Below the pieces are notes generated by a model. That model saw only the letters and a list, made by a program, of their open reading frames with translations, was not told the DNA's origin and did no database searches. From Rhinolophus ferrumequinum (taxonomy: Eukaryota; Chordata; Mammalia; Chiroptera; Rhinolophidae), in assembly GCF_004115265.2 (NCBI RefSeq), contig NC_046301.1, positions 39,024,714 through 39,088,713 on the forward strand: a stretch of DNA of 64,000 nucleotides. Direction: 5' to 3'. The translations under genes were made by a program, and so were the position numbers. Numbering within the stretch: the first letter of the stretch is position 1; each line of letters opens with the position of its first letter. Of the stretch, positions 1 to 12,627 are shown one piece after another.

Positions 1-2130
1 CTGCTTCAATTTTCTCAGACGTGTAGGTTTCCACACATACCTTCAGAAGTTCCACATCAAAGATCCATCATTTGGGTTTTCTTGCAATCTTCCATATGTC
101 TACTAGGCAACTAATTTGAACTTTCATGGTTTGGAGTATTTTCTGATGCTTGCACTTCCATCTTTCCTGGACTGTATTCATATAAGATCTAAGTTGTACA
201 GTAAACACCTTGTTCTGGTAATACTGTTAGTGACCATGTGTTCTTGATTCCACTATGACAGCTGCAATGGTGCCGTCCAAATGAACCAGGTTGGAGTTTG
301 TTCCTCTGCTACACTGTGTAGTGACTTCTGTGACCCACTCCTTCCATGTGAGATTTGGCACCTTCCTCATATCAGGCAGATTGTGAATGTTTCCCATTGC
401 TCACAGCTGTACACAAGTGTGCAGCAAATTTTTGATTATGTGTGTTTGTGGTTAAAAACAAGGTATTTTTGTCAAATAAAATCTGTAGTTCTTAGAAATA
501 TCTTATTGTTTTCATACAGTTTGTATGTAACAGTTGTGATTTTTATTTCCTGAGCACATATATTAAAATATCCCATTGTAATTATGGATTTTCAGATCAA
601 CTTTGTAATTTTGTCAAGTTAATAGTTCTATATTCTCACTCAATATTACCTTGTATACACATATTTTGAGTTTTTTCCAGTAAATTGTATATTTTTTTTT
701 ATTTTATAGTTAACAGTTTTTGTCTTGAAGCTAATTTCTTGTTCATTTGTTTTGTCAGTGCCATTTCAACTAAACCTACCAGGATTACACCAGGAGTCAA
801 CAAGAGTGGTGTATATTGTAGTATTAAGAATGACTGCAAACCCTAAATGACTATGGATTTGTCAGTAAGAGGATGCTCAAAACAATATATGATTTAGGCT
901 TTTGCAAGTGATTTGATTACTATTCAAAGAAGCAAGACATTTCTGGATGTATTGGATGCTGTGAGGTGAACTTAATTCTATCATTGGCAATCATAAATGT
1001 TGTTTTCTAGAAGGCTAAAACAGTGTAGTAGAGCGAAACCTAACCCATAAGCTCCAGTCAGTCGTGTTATTAAGGGGGAAATTTTGGTCATTTTTATGAT
1101 TTGGAATTGTCTCTCTCACCAATTTTACAGATATAGTTTAAAAATACCCTTATTTTTGTATGAATCCATTGTGATCACTGAGTAGCTTTGTTTGATGATG
1201 GAAGCCTTTGACATTTTTCACTTCACAATAAGAAAAAGCAAGGCCAGCCCCTAGTCCACTGGGACAGTTTTTGTCTTTCCTTCTCATTATCTAAATACTG
1301 ATACTGGTGTATTGGATGGACATTACTTACCATAAAGTACGTCAGTGAAAATGTAGAAATTCACATCTTAGTGAAGTACATAAAACCTTTAATATCTCCT
1401 TTGTGACTCAACTGAGGCCTGCATGTTTAGGTAAATTGTGAGAGAACACAAACCTAGCAAGGGAGAAAGACGGGACCAGTATTCCAGTAAGTCCTTTCTT
1501 GCTCAGAGACTATACTCTTGATGCAAATTTTTCAACATACCTCATCTACCAGACACTGTAGATTCAAAACATACCCAATTTAGCACAAATAAGGCTGTCA
1601 GACGTGATATAGAGGTATGAAATAAACCAGTTCTTTCATCTGATGCTCATTTTTACAGGAAAAAAGATGGTTAACCAGTGGTAAAGTTTGGTTTATAAGA
1701 TGGAAATTAGAGTTTTGATGAAATGTAAAAACCAAAAAACGAGATATTAGGGAGGCTGGATGTATGTATATATTTTCTCTGAAGGTAGGAGCGTCAGTGA
1801 GTGACTGTCATTTTCGATCACATGAATTTCCAGCATGTAACACACCTTACAGTTTCAAGAACCGCTTTGGTGTGGAAGTAAATAGAGGACAGCAGTGGAG
1901 AAAGTTCTGCATTCCTGTGATTGACAGGAAAGATTCCCCATAAAAATACAGACGTGGTTCATATTCATTCTTTTTGCAGTTTTGCAGGTGATCATGAATT
2001 TGGACATGAGTATCTGGACCTTGAGACTTTCCATTGATTTAGGCCACAACTCTTTCTGGTGTCTTTGTATTTAACATCATTTAAGAAAATTTTAATTCAC
2101 CTTTATTTTAAAGTTTTATAGTATTTGGGA
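1..2130. other. Intergenic stretch, no gene recognised
   Basis: AT-rich sequence. The open frames are short (under about 90 codons), lack family motifs and have no convincing splice partners. Around 560-720 there is a weak resemblance to minus-strand L1 sequence, too weak to call. I see nothing else. Confidence 0.5.
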
Positions 2131-2179
2131 TTTTCATTTTGTTCCTATATTAAACCCTGGAATCCCTCTCAATTTTGAG

Positions 2180-2510
2180 AAAAGGTTAGGTTTATCTGCA
2201 CTGTTTTAGGCCATCCTGAATTTATTCTCTGAATAGAGTGATATTTATGCAAGTCCACTGTGATCAAATATTCTACTGGATGTTTATATAAAGGTGATTT
2301 TTGAATGAGAACATCTCTTAAATTGGTAAAAGTTTGAGTAAATCAGAATACCCTTCATAATGTGGGTGGGCCTCATCAAATCAGTTGAAGGCCTTAATAG
2401 AACAAAGACTGCCCTTCCCTAAGCAAGAAGGAATTCTGCCAACAGACTGCCTTTGGAGGTGAACTACAGCTCTTCAAGCACACTCACCAGGCACATAGCC
2501 TCAGTAATAG
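2180..2510 (+). repeat. Old interspersed repeat, same family as 46070-46610
   Basis: The stretch around 2365-2410 (GTGGGTGGGCCTCATC, then an AATAGAACAAA motif) aligns with GAGTGGGCCTCTTCC and AATAGAACAAA near 46220-46265. Two diverged copies in one window show that it is interspersed. I do not recall the family name with certainty. Confidence 0.5.
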
Positions 2511-2635
2511 GTGCCTTGGGGTGGGATTATAAACATTGAAGTCCTGCTCTTCCTAGGAAGAAAGCCCTCTGGAACAGCAGGGACAGGGAGCCTTGTCTTC
2601 CCAGCCTGTCCACAGACACTGTTCATTTTGGAATT

Positions 2636-2978
2636 AGGCTCATCAACTGAAGAATATCAACTAGGTGTTTCATCACTAAGGATTTATTCAGGAGAAAGAA
2701 AGGGTTGCAACTCAGTGTATGCAGACATAGCAAGCCACGTGCACACTCTGGCCCACGTGCCAAGATGGAGAAGTATTTATATAAAGGGAAAGGAAATTAA
2801 AGGGAGAAGTAGTTAGAACCATAGAGCTTTATTATAAACAGTTCTTCCTGTAGGGTCCTCATGTGTAGGGTTCTTGTGATTACGTAGAGTGTGAGAAGTC
2901 CTCCCATAGGCTCTAGTTCTTCCCGTAGAGCCTCCTGACTGGTTACGTTCGCTTAAAGGCCTAGTCAGTCTTTTATCA
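2636..2978 (-). repeat. Downstream (3') LTR of the 2.6-5.8 kb retroviral fossil
   Basis: It shares its left-end block with 5480-5590 and ends in CA at 2977-2978, followed on the plus strand by a pyrimidine run, which is a polypurine tract on the minus strand. Much of the rest no longer aligns with its partner, so the pair cannot be dated by eye. Confidence 0.6.
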
Positions 2979-5830
2979 TTCCTTCCTTTTGATCAAGGTC
3001 TTTCTCTGAAAGCATCACAGGTCTTTCAACTTCAGCCTTTTTGTCCCTTGATATCAGGACCTCTTCTGGGTGTTGTGTCTCATATCAGAGGAAAGGTGTA
3101 TGGATTGGGAACAGCTCTTGTCCAGGGTTAATAGGCAACACATGCAAAAGTTAAGAATTCAAAACAGGATTAGAACAATATAACAACTTAGTCTACATGA
3201 GGAATTTAAATCAGGAGCTCAAACCTCTAGATGAAGACCATCGTTATCTTAGATCAAAGTTCTTGATGACAGATTCAATAACCAGAAATTTGCCCCTTTT
3301 CATGTGATAGCTTAGGAAAAGAAAGTGAACTAAGAATAGTAAGAAAGAAATTGTCCAGGCCTGGTTCAGTTGTTTTGGCAATTCATCTTCAGAGGCCACC
3401 TGCTTTAATTTTTGACAGCTTTTTAGTTTCAGGTCATCAGACTGTTTGGTGCCTTCTTTAGATCTGACACATGTAATCAAGAGTCTACTCCCTGGAGTTA
3501 GCAGCACAGGGGTTTGTCAACAGTATCTGACAGAGGCCTTTCCAGCAAGGCTGGAGGGAATCTTTTTTGAGGTGTCTTTTCCAATGAATGAAGTCTCCAG
3601 GTTGTATAGATCTTGAGTTTTTCATTGCCTTGGAGTACATTGTGAAAAGATTGTTCTACCAAAGCGTGATTTTCAATAGAAATAAGCCTTTACATTATTG
3701 AAGTATGTCTTTTACAAACTGTGGATCAAAAGAAGCAGGAGCCAAATGCATGGGGAGCGCTGTAATTATCTCAAAAGGGGAAAGCCTTTGAGTCCCAAAA
3801 GAGGTAGATCTGACATTTAAGAGAACCAATGACAATGCTTTTGGCCAACGTATTTGGAGAGTTACTGCAAATTTTGCCAATTGAATCTTCATAATGTTCA
3901 ACTAAACCTGAGGATTGAGGATGGTAAGCACAGTGAAAATGTAAAACTAGCCGAATAGCAGATTCGTTGTAGCACCTGACCAGTGAAATAGGTTCTTTGA
4001 TCACTGGCGTTCAAGAGGAGTTCCCAAGTAGGAATAATCTTCTCTAATAGCATGTTAGCCATTTTAGAGCCATTAACTTGTCTGCAAGGGAAACTTCAGT
4101 CCAGTGAGAACACAAACATGTCATGACTAAAACAATTATATCCATGAGATGAGGGGAAGCTGTGTAAAAACTATTTGCCAAATCTCAAAAGAGCTAGGCA
4201 ATTTAAACTGTCCAGGGCAGTGCACACAGGCTTCCCTGTGTTGTAGGAAGAAAGAGCAGGGGAGGATTCAGGAGGAAATGGCCCTGAAGGTGAAACCAGA
4301 AGTAAAAGCAGTGGTGGAAGGCAAGATGGTGTCAAAAGTGGAGTGAGGCAAAGGAGTTGGGGAAGAAGCACTTGCACAAACTGGAGAATAAAACTGAGGC
4401 AAAGTCTGCACAGAAGGATAGGGTGGACCTAAAGATGGAACCTGAGACAATGGAGTCAAGGGCGGGGGAGGGGGGCCAAGACAGTGCTGCAGAGGAAGAA
4501 CACTTGACTTCAGACGCCATTGAAGTTTCAGTAGCCTTTTAATTTTAAGATTTTATTTAACAAAGAGGAGCCTTCAGATTCTTGGTCTCATTTGGAAGCC
4601 TCAAAATACCATTCAAAATGATCCCACTCAGTTTTAGCACTATTTTTGTCCAGTTTGGTTTTAAGAAAATTAATTTTGGGAATCTCAGAAGTTCCCCACA
4701 GTGGCCACTGATTTTCTGAATTACTTTTAGTTAGATTTGTCCATTTAGTGAAACATGTGCATGAAAATTGTCTGTGGCTTTTAACCTTGTACTCGGCCAG
4801 GGTCCCTGGCAGGGGAGGGACGGTCTTAAAATATTTAGATAGCCGAGATCCCATCTGTCAGATACTTTCCCCTAGAGCAAAAAGACCAAAACAATCTTGA
4901 GCAGCCTGCAGGTCAGCTACCAGCCAGCCTCACTCTGGAACAATCTGATCACAGAAGACCAGGCCGAAGGTAAAAGCCAGTTCTAGGAAAATAACTGACC
5001 CTGGAAGAGTCCAGTTATAGGCTGAGCCTGAGTGACACTCCTCTCAATGAGACGACAGTCTAATTCTGGGCCAAACTGACTAATTTCCATGGAAATAACT
5101 TCTGTTCCCCAAAAGGATCTTTAGGCCAAAGCTAGCTTTTTCTCAGTGGACAACCTGTTTCCAAAGAAATCAGGCCAACATGCCAAATCGAGTACTTACA
5201 GACACAGACAAACAAGGCCTTTTTGACAACAACAGGACAAACAAAAACAACAACAAAAATTTTAAACAATTACCAAATAAAGCCCAGAGAGCTTCAAAAT
5301 ACAAAAAGCAGAAGCTCAATTCCTGGAGAAGACTTACCCTAAGCATTCAAATTGGAAAGCAAGACAGCAGCCAAAGTGGCTCTATGTCGGGTGCCAGCAA
5401 CTGGTTGCTCACCTGCCATGAAGCCGTCAGTGTTGTTCTCTGGAATCCCAGACAAGTCCCCAAAATGTTGACTGAAAAATAATATGGACTAGGTGTTTCA
5501 TCACCAAAGTGGATTTTTTTGGGGGAAAAGTAAGGGTTGCAACACAATGAATGCAGACATGGCAAGTCACATGCACACACTTGAGCAAGTGAAATATGTG
5601 CATGAAATTGCCAAACAGACAGACCTCATTCCCAGCTGTGGACCCTTTACTGGCCTGTAAACAGGCTTCAGGCCCTCTCAGCCACGGTCTGAGAGCCCCT
5701 GGAGAACAATGACTCAAACAATCACCCATGGAGAGAAAGTGTGGAAGTTCAGATTTCTGGAGGAGAAGTTCCAGCACTCCATTGGAGGAAATAAACAAAA
5801 AAAGAATGATGTTGGATACATTGAACAGGG
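2636..5830 (-). mobile_element. Endogenous retrovirus fossil, class I (gammaretrovirus-like), tRNA-Pro primed
   Basis: A minus-strand provirus remnant, heavily decayed and broken many times. Two same-orientation terminal segments (from about 2636 and from about 5470) share a roughly 110-bp block, as LTRs would. A primer-binding site resembling the tRNA-Pro type lies just inside the upstream LTR. A purine tract on the minus strand (plus 2979-2992) adjoins the other LTR. Between them are a matrix/gag-like portion (about 4170-4850) and a short integrase-like portion (about 3695-4000); most of pol and env is missing. The outer limit of the right-hand LTR is uncertain. The decay suggests an old insertion. 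Confidence 0.7.
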
Positions 5831-5839
5831 TAAGAGAAA

Positions 5840-8381
5840 CAGTTTAACTTTACCTGCATCATCTCTCCGCTAAGGTGGCACAATTATAGGCCAAGAGAGA
5901 TCTTGAGAGCACTGAATTGTGAGCTGCGTGACTTGGGGGAGGAGAGAGGTAGGAAGAGTGGCAGATAAGACTCTCAAAGGACATTGAAGGGACATGGATC
6001 CTACTCTCTGCATCACAGTTTCCATCAAGAAGCCTGCCAACAAGCCACTGGGAACTCCTCACCCATGGATTCCCCCAACTGGCCCATAGATACTCCTAGG
6101 GCTCTGCATACCTCACCTACACACCTCCCCTACCCTGTGGCCAGCTCTCTGTGCATAGATGATGGTTAGTGAGCACGTGCAAAAATCGGCAGAATCTATA
6201 GGCCAGGGAGAGACCACAAACGAGCTCTAGTGCCACCTTTGGGGGGGAAAAAAGACTGTCCACATTTGACTTAGTGTTTACAAGATCCAGAGAAGGCTTA
6301 CAAACTTACAAATTCTGCCACAAGAGGGAGCAAGAAGCATGGAGATGGTGTACCCACAGAAGGTCCGAGATACCCTCAGCATCTCTAGCAGGGCTGATGG
6401 AAGTTATCCCTTTTTTGAAGGAAGTTAGTAAAGACTGGAAGAGTTGACTGTTACTTCAAATGCAAAGATAACAATGAAAACTTCAAAGAACATGAAAAAT
6501 AAAGGTAACATGGCACCACCAAAGGATCACAATAATCTTCCACTAACCAAACCCAAAGACAGGGAGATCTGCAATTTAGCAGATAAAGAATTCAAAATAG
6601 CTGTTCTAAGGAAACAGTGAGCTATAAGAAAACACAGGCAATTCAATGAAATCAGGAAAAGACTACACAAACAAGAAGTTTAATGAAGAGATAGAAATCA
6701 TTTAAAAGAACCAAACAAATTATGGAACTGAAGAATATAAAGAATGAAACGAAAAATGCAATAGAGAGCATCCACAGCAGAAGTGATCAAACAGAAAAAG
6801 GAATCTGTGAGCTTGAAGACAGGAACTTTGAAAATATCCAGTCAGAGAACAAAGAAAAAGAACGAAAAAGAGTGAAGAAAGCCTATCTGATCTATAGGAT
6901 ACCATTAAAAAAAAAAAATTGCAAATTCTTAGAGTTGCAGAGCAAAAGAGAGGAAGAAGGAAGCAGAGAGCTTATTTAAAGAAATAATGGCTGACAACTT
7001 CCCAAATCTGGGCAGACATTTGGATATCCAAGTAAGTGACATTCACAGATTACCAAACAAAATCAACTTAAAGAAACCCTTTCCAAGACACATTATAATA
7101 GAACTGTCAAAAATCAACGACAAAGAATCTTAAAAGTAACAAGAGAAAAAAGCTTGTAACTTATGAGGGAACCCCCATAAGTCTATCAGAGGACTTCTCA
7201 GCAGAAACCTTACAGACCTGGAGAGAGTGGTAAAATATATTTAAGGTGCTGACAGAAAAAGAAAAAAAAAAAACTGCCAACATAGAATACATTGCCCAGA
7301 GAACCTATCTTTCAGAACTGAAGGAGAGAGAAAAATTTTCCCGGGCAAATAAAATCTGAGGGAGTTTATTACCACTCGACCTGCCTTACAAGAAATGCTG
7401 AATTTTCAAGCTGAAAGAAAGGACAGTAATTGGTAACATGAAAACCTATGAATATACAACACTCTGGTAAAGGTAAAGTCAAATTCAGAATACTCTAATA
7501 CTGTAATATGGTGAAGAGTTAAACACTTAACTCCAGTATAAAGGTTAACAACAAGAGTATTAAAAATAATAATAGCTATAATAATTTGCTTATGAGTACA
7601 CAATAAAAAAAGGTAAATTGTGACATCAAAAATATAAAAGGGGAGTAAAAGTGTAGAGTTTTTTATATGATTGAAGTTAAGTTGTTAAGAGCATAAAATA
7701 GACTGTTATATCTACAAGACGTTTTATGTAATTCTTATGGTAACCACAAAGCAAAAACCTACAAAAGATTCACAAAAGATAAAGAGAAGGGAATCAAAGC
7801 ATACTAATATGTAAAATCAATCCACAAAGGAAGGCAGCAAGAGATGAAGAAAATAACAAAGGAACTACAAAATGAACAGAAAAAATTAATAAGATGGCAC
7901 TAGTAAGTCCTTACCTATCAATAATTACTCTAAATATAAATGGATTGAATCCTTTAATCAAAAGACATACTCGTAGAATAGATTGATGGATTGAAAAAAG
8001 AAAGAAACACAAGACCCAACTACTATATGCTGCCTACAAGAGACTCACTTCAGCTTTAAGAACTCAGATAGAATCAAAGTGAAGGGATGGAAAAAGATAC
8101 TCCATGCAAGTAGAAGCCAAAAGAGAGCAGGAATAGGTATACTTCTATAATGATAAAGGGGTCAATTCATCAAGAAGATATAACAGTCATAAATATATCA
8201 GCATCCAACATCAGAGCACCTAAATATATTAAAGAAATACAAACAGATCTTAAGGGGAAAGTAGACAATACAATAATAGTGGAAGACTTCAATACCCACT
8301 TTCAACAATGAATAGATCATCCAGAAAGAAAAGCAACAAGGAAACATCCAACTAAACCATACTTTAGACCGAATGAACCTA
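5840..8381 (+). mobile_element. L1 LINE, 5' part (5'UTR, ORF1 and start of ORF2)
   Basis: An old L1 in plus orientation. About 5840-6420 looks like an L1 5'UTR. 6480-7400 carries ORF1-like sequence, with a lysine/glutamate-rich coiled-coil region around 6722-6979. From about 7890 the sequence resembles the start of the ORF2 endonuclease, with a thr-leu-asn-ile-asn-gly-leu-like stretch. Reading frames are broken throughout, so it is inactive. The element continues at 8697 and 9994 beyond later insertions. Confidence 0.75.
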
Positions 8382-8696
8382 TTACCAAACTCAAAGCGTG
8401 CACCATTTAAGAACAAACCATAGTTGTTGTTAGGTGGTAGTTTGATTTACTTGAAGCAAGTAAAGGAGACGGGATTCACATCCAAAGCTCTGTCTCCCTT
8501 AAGAGAGGCTTGGCCATTGCTTATGTATACTAATTGGCTAATTACATGTTGGTTTCTTCTTTGCAGTTGGCTATACTTACCAGGTTGGGTTCCTATCAAG
8601 CTCATCCTGTTTACAGCTGCATCTCCAAATACTGTGCTACATTTTAACATTTAGCAAGGATAGCAAGAAACATCCAGACCCCGAGACCCTTGTGCT
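8382..8696. other. Unidentified ~310-bp insertion inside L1 ORF2
   Basis: L1 similarity stops after GAATGAACCTAT and resumes at CAGCAGACATATACAG, positions that are nearly adjacent in L1 as I recall it. The segment between has a base composition unlike L1 and a 76-codon open frame (8424-8654) with no motif I know. A possible 4-bp CTAT flank is weak. It could be a solo LTR or a short DNA transposon. Confidence 0.45.
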
Positions 8697-9089
8697 ATCC
8701 AGCAGACATATACAGAGTATTCCATCTAACAGCAGCAGAATAACCATTCTTTTTAAGTGCACATGAAACATTCTCCAGGATAGATCATACAATAGGTCAC
8801 AAGACAATTCTTAGCAAATTTAAGAAGACTGAAGTCATATCAAGTATCTTTTCTGACCACAATGGAATAAAACTGAAAATCAATAATAGGAGGAAAGCTG
8901 GAAATTTCACAAATATGTGCAAATTAAGCAACATACACCTGAACAACAAATGGGTCCAAAAAAAATTTAAAATAATAACTTTAAACAAATGAAAGTGGAA
9001 ACACAACATAACAAAACCTATGGGATACTGCAAAAGTGGTTCAAAAGGCAAGTTTATAGTGATAAACTCCTACATTAAGAAAAAAGAAA
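8697..9089 (+). mobile_element. L1 LINE, ORF2 endonuclease-region segment
   Basis: Continuation of the L1 begun at 5840. It has motifs such as GCACATGAAACATTCTCCAG and TTTTCTGACCACAATGGAAT that are characteristic of L1 ORF2. It is interrupted on the right by a SINE. Confidence 0.75.
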
Positions 9090-9260
9090 GACCGGGAGCA
9101 GTCGGATGGTTAGAGCGTGAGCGCTCAACAACAGGATTGCCAGTTCGATTCCCACATGGGCCAGTGAGCTGCGCCCCCCACAACTAGATTGCAATGACCT
9201 GTAGCTGATGGGCCCTGGAGAAACACACTGTTTCCCAACATTCCCCAATAAAAAATAAAG
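9090..9260 (+). mobile_element. tRNA-derived SINE, Rhin-1-like (bat)
   Basis: It has a degraded tRNA-type head (GATGGTTAGAGCG A-box; CAGTTCGATTCCC B-box), then the body motifs GTGAGCTGCGCC and CACAACTAGATTG, and ends in CCCAATAAAAAATAAA. The body matches my recollection of Rhin-1 SINEs from rhinolophoid bats. It sits between L1 sequence and the H3.3 retropseudogene. Confidence 0.8.
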
Positions 9261-9268
9261 GTAAAAGT

Positions 9269-9990
9269 CTAAAGTTCCCTTCCAGCATTTGTTGCAAGAA
9301 AACGCTCAGGACTTCAAAACAGACCTGTGCTTTCAGAGCACAGCTATTGCTACTTTGCAGGAGGCAAGTGTGGCCCATTTGGTTGGCCTTTTAGAGGACA
9401 CCAACCTGTGTGCTATCCATGCCAAATGTGTAACAATTATGCCAAAAGACACCAGCTAGCATGCCATATATGTGGAGATGTGCTTAACAATCCACTATGA
9501 TAGGAACTATTTCATTCTTTAAAAAACCAAATTTCTTGTCTTCCTGTTATTGGTTGTTAAATATTTTTTCCCATGGGGTCAAGAGGTACTTAAGTAGATG
9601 GTTGCAAATGAAAAAATAGGGCACAGAAATCAGGTATTAAAAGTTCTTCCATTTTCATTTGTGTGTGAATTTTTAATATAAACATGGGGACATAAAGCAT
9701 TAATGTAAGTCAAAATGTTTCACTGAACAAGTCTCAACAGTTTCACTTTATAACAATTATAAATAAACCTGTTAAATTTTTCTAAACAATGCCAGCATTT
9801 AGATTTTTATTTAAAAAAAATCTTACTGATGGCAACAAAATGGAATTTGTAGCATTTTTATCATACAGTAGATTCCATCCATTCACTATACTTCTTTAAC
9901 TGAATTGTCCTACATGCAGGTACCTGTTTTTAATGTCAGCCACCTGTGCTATTCCTGTAAGTTTGCTATTAAAATACATTAAACTATAAA
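9269..9990 (+). pseudogene. Processed pseudogene of histone H3.3 (H3-3A type), 5'-truncated
   Basis: 9269-9487 aligns with the last ~73 codons of H3.3 (from arg-lys-leu-pro-phe-gln through the TAA at 9485-9487). 9488-9987 then resembles the long H3-3A 3'UTR, including AATAAACCTGTTAAA and ATTAAAATACATTAAACTAT, followed by a short A-run. Introns are absent and the 5' end is missing, as expected for an L1-mobilised cDNA. One base is missing in the codons after met-pro-lys-asp (near 9450), shifting the frame, and several conserved arginines are replaced by cysteine or histidine. It therefore cannot encode a histone. The H3-3A assignment rests on the remembered UTR; H3-3B is less likely. Confidence 0.88.
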
Positions 9991-9993
9991 AAA

Positions 9994-11617
9994 ATATAAG
10001 AAAATACTTAGGAATAAATTTAAGGAGGTGAAAGAGCTGTACACTGAAAACTATACGACACTGATGAAAGAAGTTGAAGAAGTCACAAATAAATAAAAAG
10101 ATATCCCGTGTTCATGTATTGGAAGAATATTGTTAAAATGTTCATACTACCAAAGCTATCTATAGATTCAATGCAATCCCTATCAAGATTCCAATGACAT
10201 ATTTTACAAAATAGAAAAAAGAAATCCTAAAATTTATATGGAACCACAAAAGATCCTGAATACCTAAATCAATCCTGAGAAATAAGAGCAAAGTTTTCTG
10301 ATTTCAAAAACACTTCCTGATTTCAAGCTATATTACAAAGCTATAGTAGTCAAAACAAAACGTTACAATCATTAACACAGACACATAGACCAAGAGCCCA
10401 GAAATAAACCCACACATATACAATCAACTATTATTTGACAAGGGAGCCAAGAAACCTAATGGAGGAAAATCTGTTCAATAAATGGTGCTGGGAAAATTGG
10501 ATGTGCACATGCAAAAGAATGAAACCAGACCCCAGTCTCACACCACTCACAAAAATTAACTCGAAATGGATTAAAGAGTTAAACATTAAGACCTGAAACC
10601 ATAAAACTTATAGAAAACATAGTCTGTAACCTCCTTGTTGTAGGTCTTGGTGATTTTTTTTAATCTGACACCAAAAGCATGGCAACAAAAGCGAGATTGA
10701 AAATGGGACCACATCAAACTATAAAGGTTTTGTACAGTGAAAGAAACCATCAACAAAATGAAAGACAACCTACTGGGAGGGAGAAGATATTTGCATCTAA
10801 TAAGGGGTTAATAATCATAATATATAAGAAACTCATACACTTTAACACGAAAAAATTTAAAAATGAGCAGAGGACCTGAATAAACATTTCTCCAAAGGAC
10901 AGAGAACCTAAATAAATATTTCTCCAAAGAGGACATACATGGCCAACAGACATATAAAGAATCATCAGAGAAATGCAAATTAAAACCACAATGAGATAAC
11001 ACCTCACACCTGTCAGAATGGCCATCATCAATAAATCAGCAAAAAACAAGTGTGGGGGAGAATGTGGAGGAAAGGGAACCCTTGTGCACTGTTGGTGGGA
11101 TTGCAAATTGGTGCAGCCACTATGGAAAATAGTATGGAGGTTCCTCAAAAAATTAAAAATAGAACTACCTTATGATCCAGCAGTTCTACTTCTGGAATAG
11201 GAAGGAAACAAAAACACTATGTCAAAGAGATACCTGCTCCCCCACATACAAAGCCGCATTATTCACAGTAGCCAAGACATGAAAACAACCTAAATGTCCA
11301 CTGACTGACGAATGAATAAAGAAGTTGTGGTATATATGAACAATGGAATATTATTCATCCATTAAAAAGAGGGATATCTTGCCATTTGCAACAACATGGA
11401 TGGACCTTGAGGGCATTACTCTAAGTTAACAATGTTGTATTGTGTATTTGAAAGTTGTTAAAAGAGTAAATCCTAAGAGTTCTCATCACAAGGTAGAAAA
11501 CTTTTTTTGTCTTTTCTTTTTTTCTATCTGTATGCGATGATGGATGTTATCTAAACTTACTGTGGTAATCATTTCACAACCTATGTAAGTCATGCTGTAC
11601 AACTTAAACTTATGCAG
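9994..11617 (+). mobile_element. L1 LINE, 3' part of ORF2 and 3'UTR
   Basis: ORF2 sequence resumes well downstream of where it stopped at 9089, so L1 material (possibly about 1 kb, covering the start of the reverse transcriptase) was lost between. Recognisable stretches include GAACCACAAAAGATCC, CACTGTTGGTGGGATTGC and ATTATTCATCCATTAAAAAG. The 3'UTR ends near TGTACAACTTAAACTTATG. Frames are broken and it is inactive. Confidence 0.75.
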
Positions 11618-11629
11618 TTCAAGCTGTGG

Positions 11630-11643
11630 CCACGCGGGGGCAG
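11630..11643 (+). promoter_or_regulatory. Candidate CTCF site, forward
   Basis: CCACGCGGGGGCAG, preceded by TGG, matches the CTCF core at nearly all strongly constrained positions. It lies in unique sequence just beyond the L1 end. Motif match only; occupancy unknown. Confidence 0.55.
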
Positions 11644-11649
11644 CAATGG

Positions 11650-12620
11650 ATAGGTCAAGGATCTAAAAGGCAGCCCCGCCTTCTGATCCGTTGGGCATCC
11701 CTGGAGCTTTCCAAGCCAAGACCGCTGTTCCTTTTTTTTTTTTTTTAATTTTTTTTAACGAGTAAGACCCAGTTTTTCCCACCTGCTCCTCCCATCCAGT
11801 GGCGGTGCTCCCCAGCGCAACAGCAAGTGAAAATTATGCAAAACCTAAATTAGATCAGTCCCTCCTCTGCGCTGAATTCTCCATTGCACCCACCTCACTG
11901 GTGATAAAAGCCCCCTTCCCCGCAGGCCCTAAAGCCCCACACGATCTACCCCACGCAAACCTTCTCACTTCCCTGCCTTCATCTCCTCGCACTTTCCCCT
12001 TCACTTGCTGTGTTCCAGCCACACTAGCCTTTTGGTTCCTCAAGTCAAACTGAGGACAGTGTCTGGGTTTGGGGCAGCTTTGGTGCCTAGAAAAATCCAT
12101 CGTTATAGTTACTTTGTAAATGTATGGTCCATTTAAATTATACCTTGAGAAACATAGTTTCACTTCAGCCTTTAAGTTCCAGTTACAGCTACTATGTTAC
12201 TTTATACCTGGCAGAGTGGACCCTCACTTTCAAGAGGCCACTGGCTCCACATTTGGGTCCACTTAGAACTACATATGTAGTGGGTTGAAATCACTTAAAT
12301 ATTATAGGTGACACTTATTAAATCATATATTTTATTCTTTAATCTTGTTAAGTGCCTCCACCCAACAAACCCTTCTGAGGTCCTTAGCAGTTATAAATTT
12401 AAAAATTAAACATATAAATAGGAGGAAATGTATTATTTTAAACATTCTGGTACTGCTCCTAAACTCAGCCAAATTATTGTATACTTTTCAACTTAAAGTT
12501 ACCAGCCTGAAATCAATTAATCATCTCTGGAAAGAGAATAAAAATCTGGTAAACTTGTTCCCTCCAAAGTGGTGGTGGGGGTAGTTGGGGGACCAGAGTG
12601 GGAGGGAGGCTTCTCACTGT
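11650..12620. other. Intergenic stretch without recognised gene
   Basis: Mixed unique sequence with a T-run near 11732-11755. Open frames up to about 100 codons on either strand overlap one another and show no known motif. Nothing supports a gene. Confidence 0.5.
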
Positions 12621-12627
12621 AAACTAC

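Noticed and set aside
9184-9378. 64-codon minus-strand open frame
   Set aside because: It is antisense to the SINE and the H3.3 retropseudogene.
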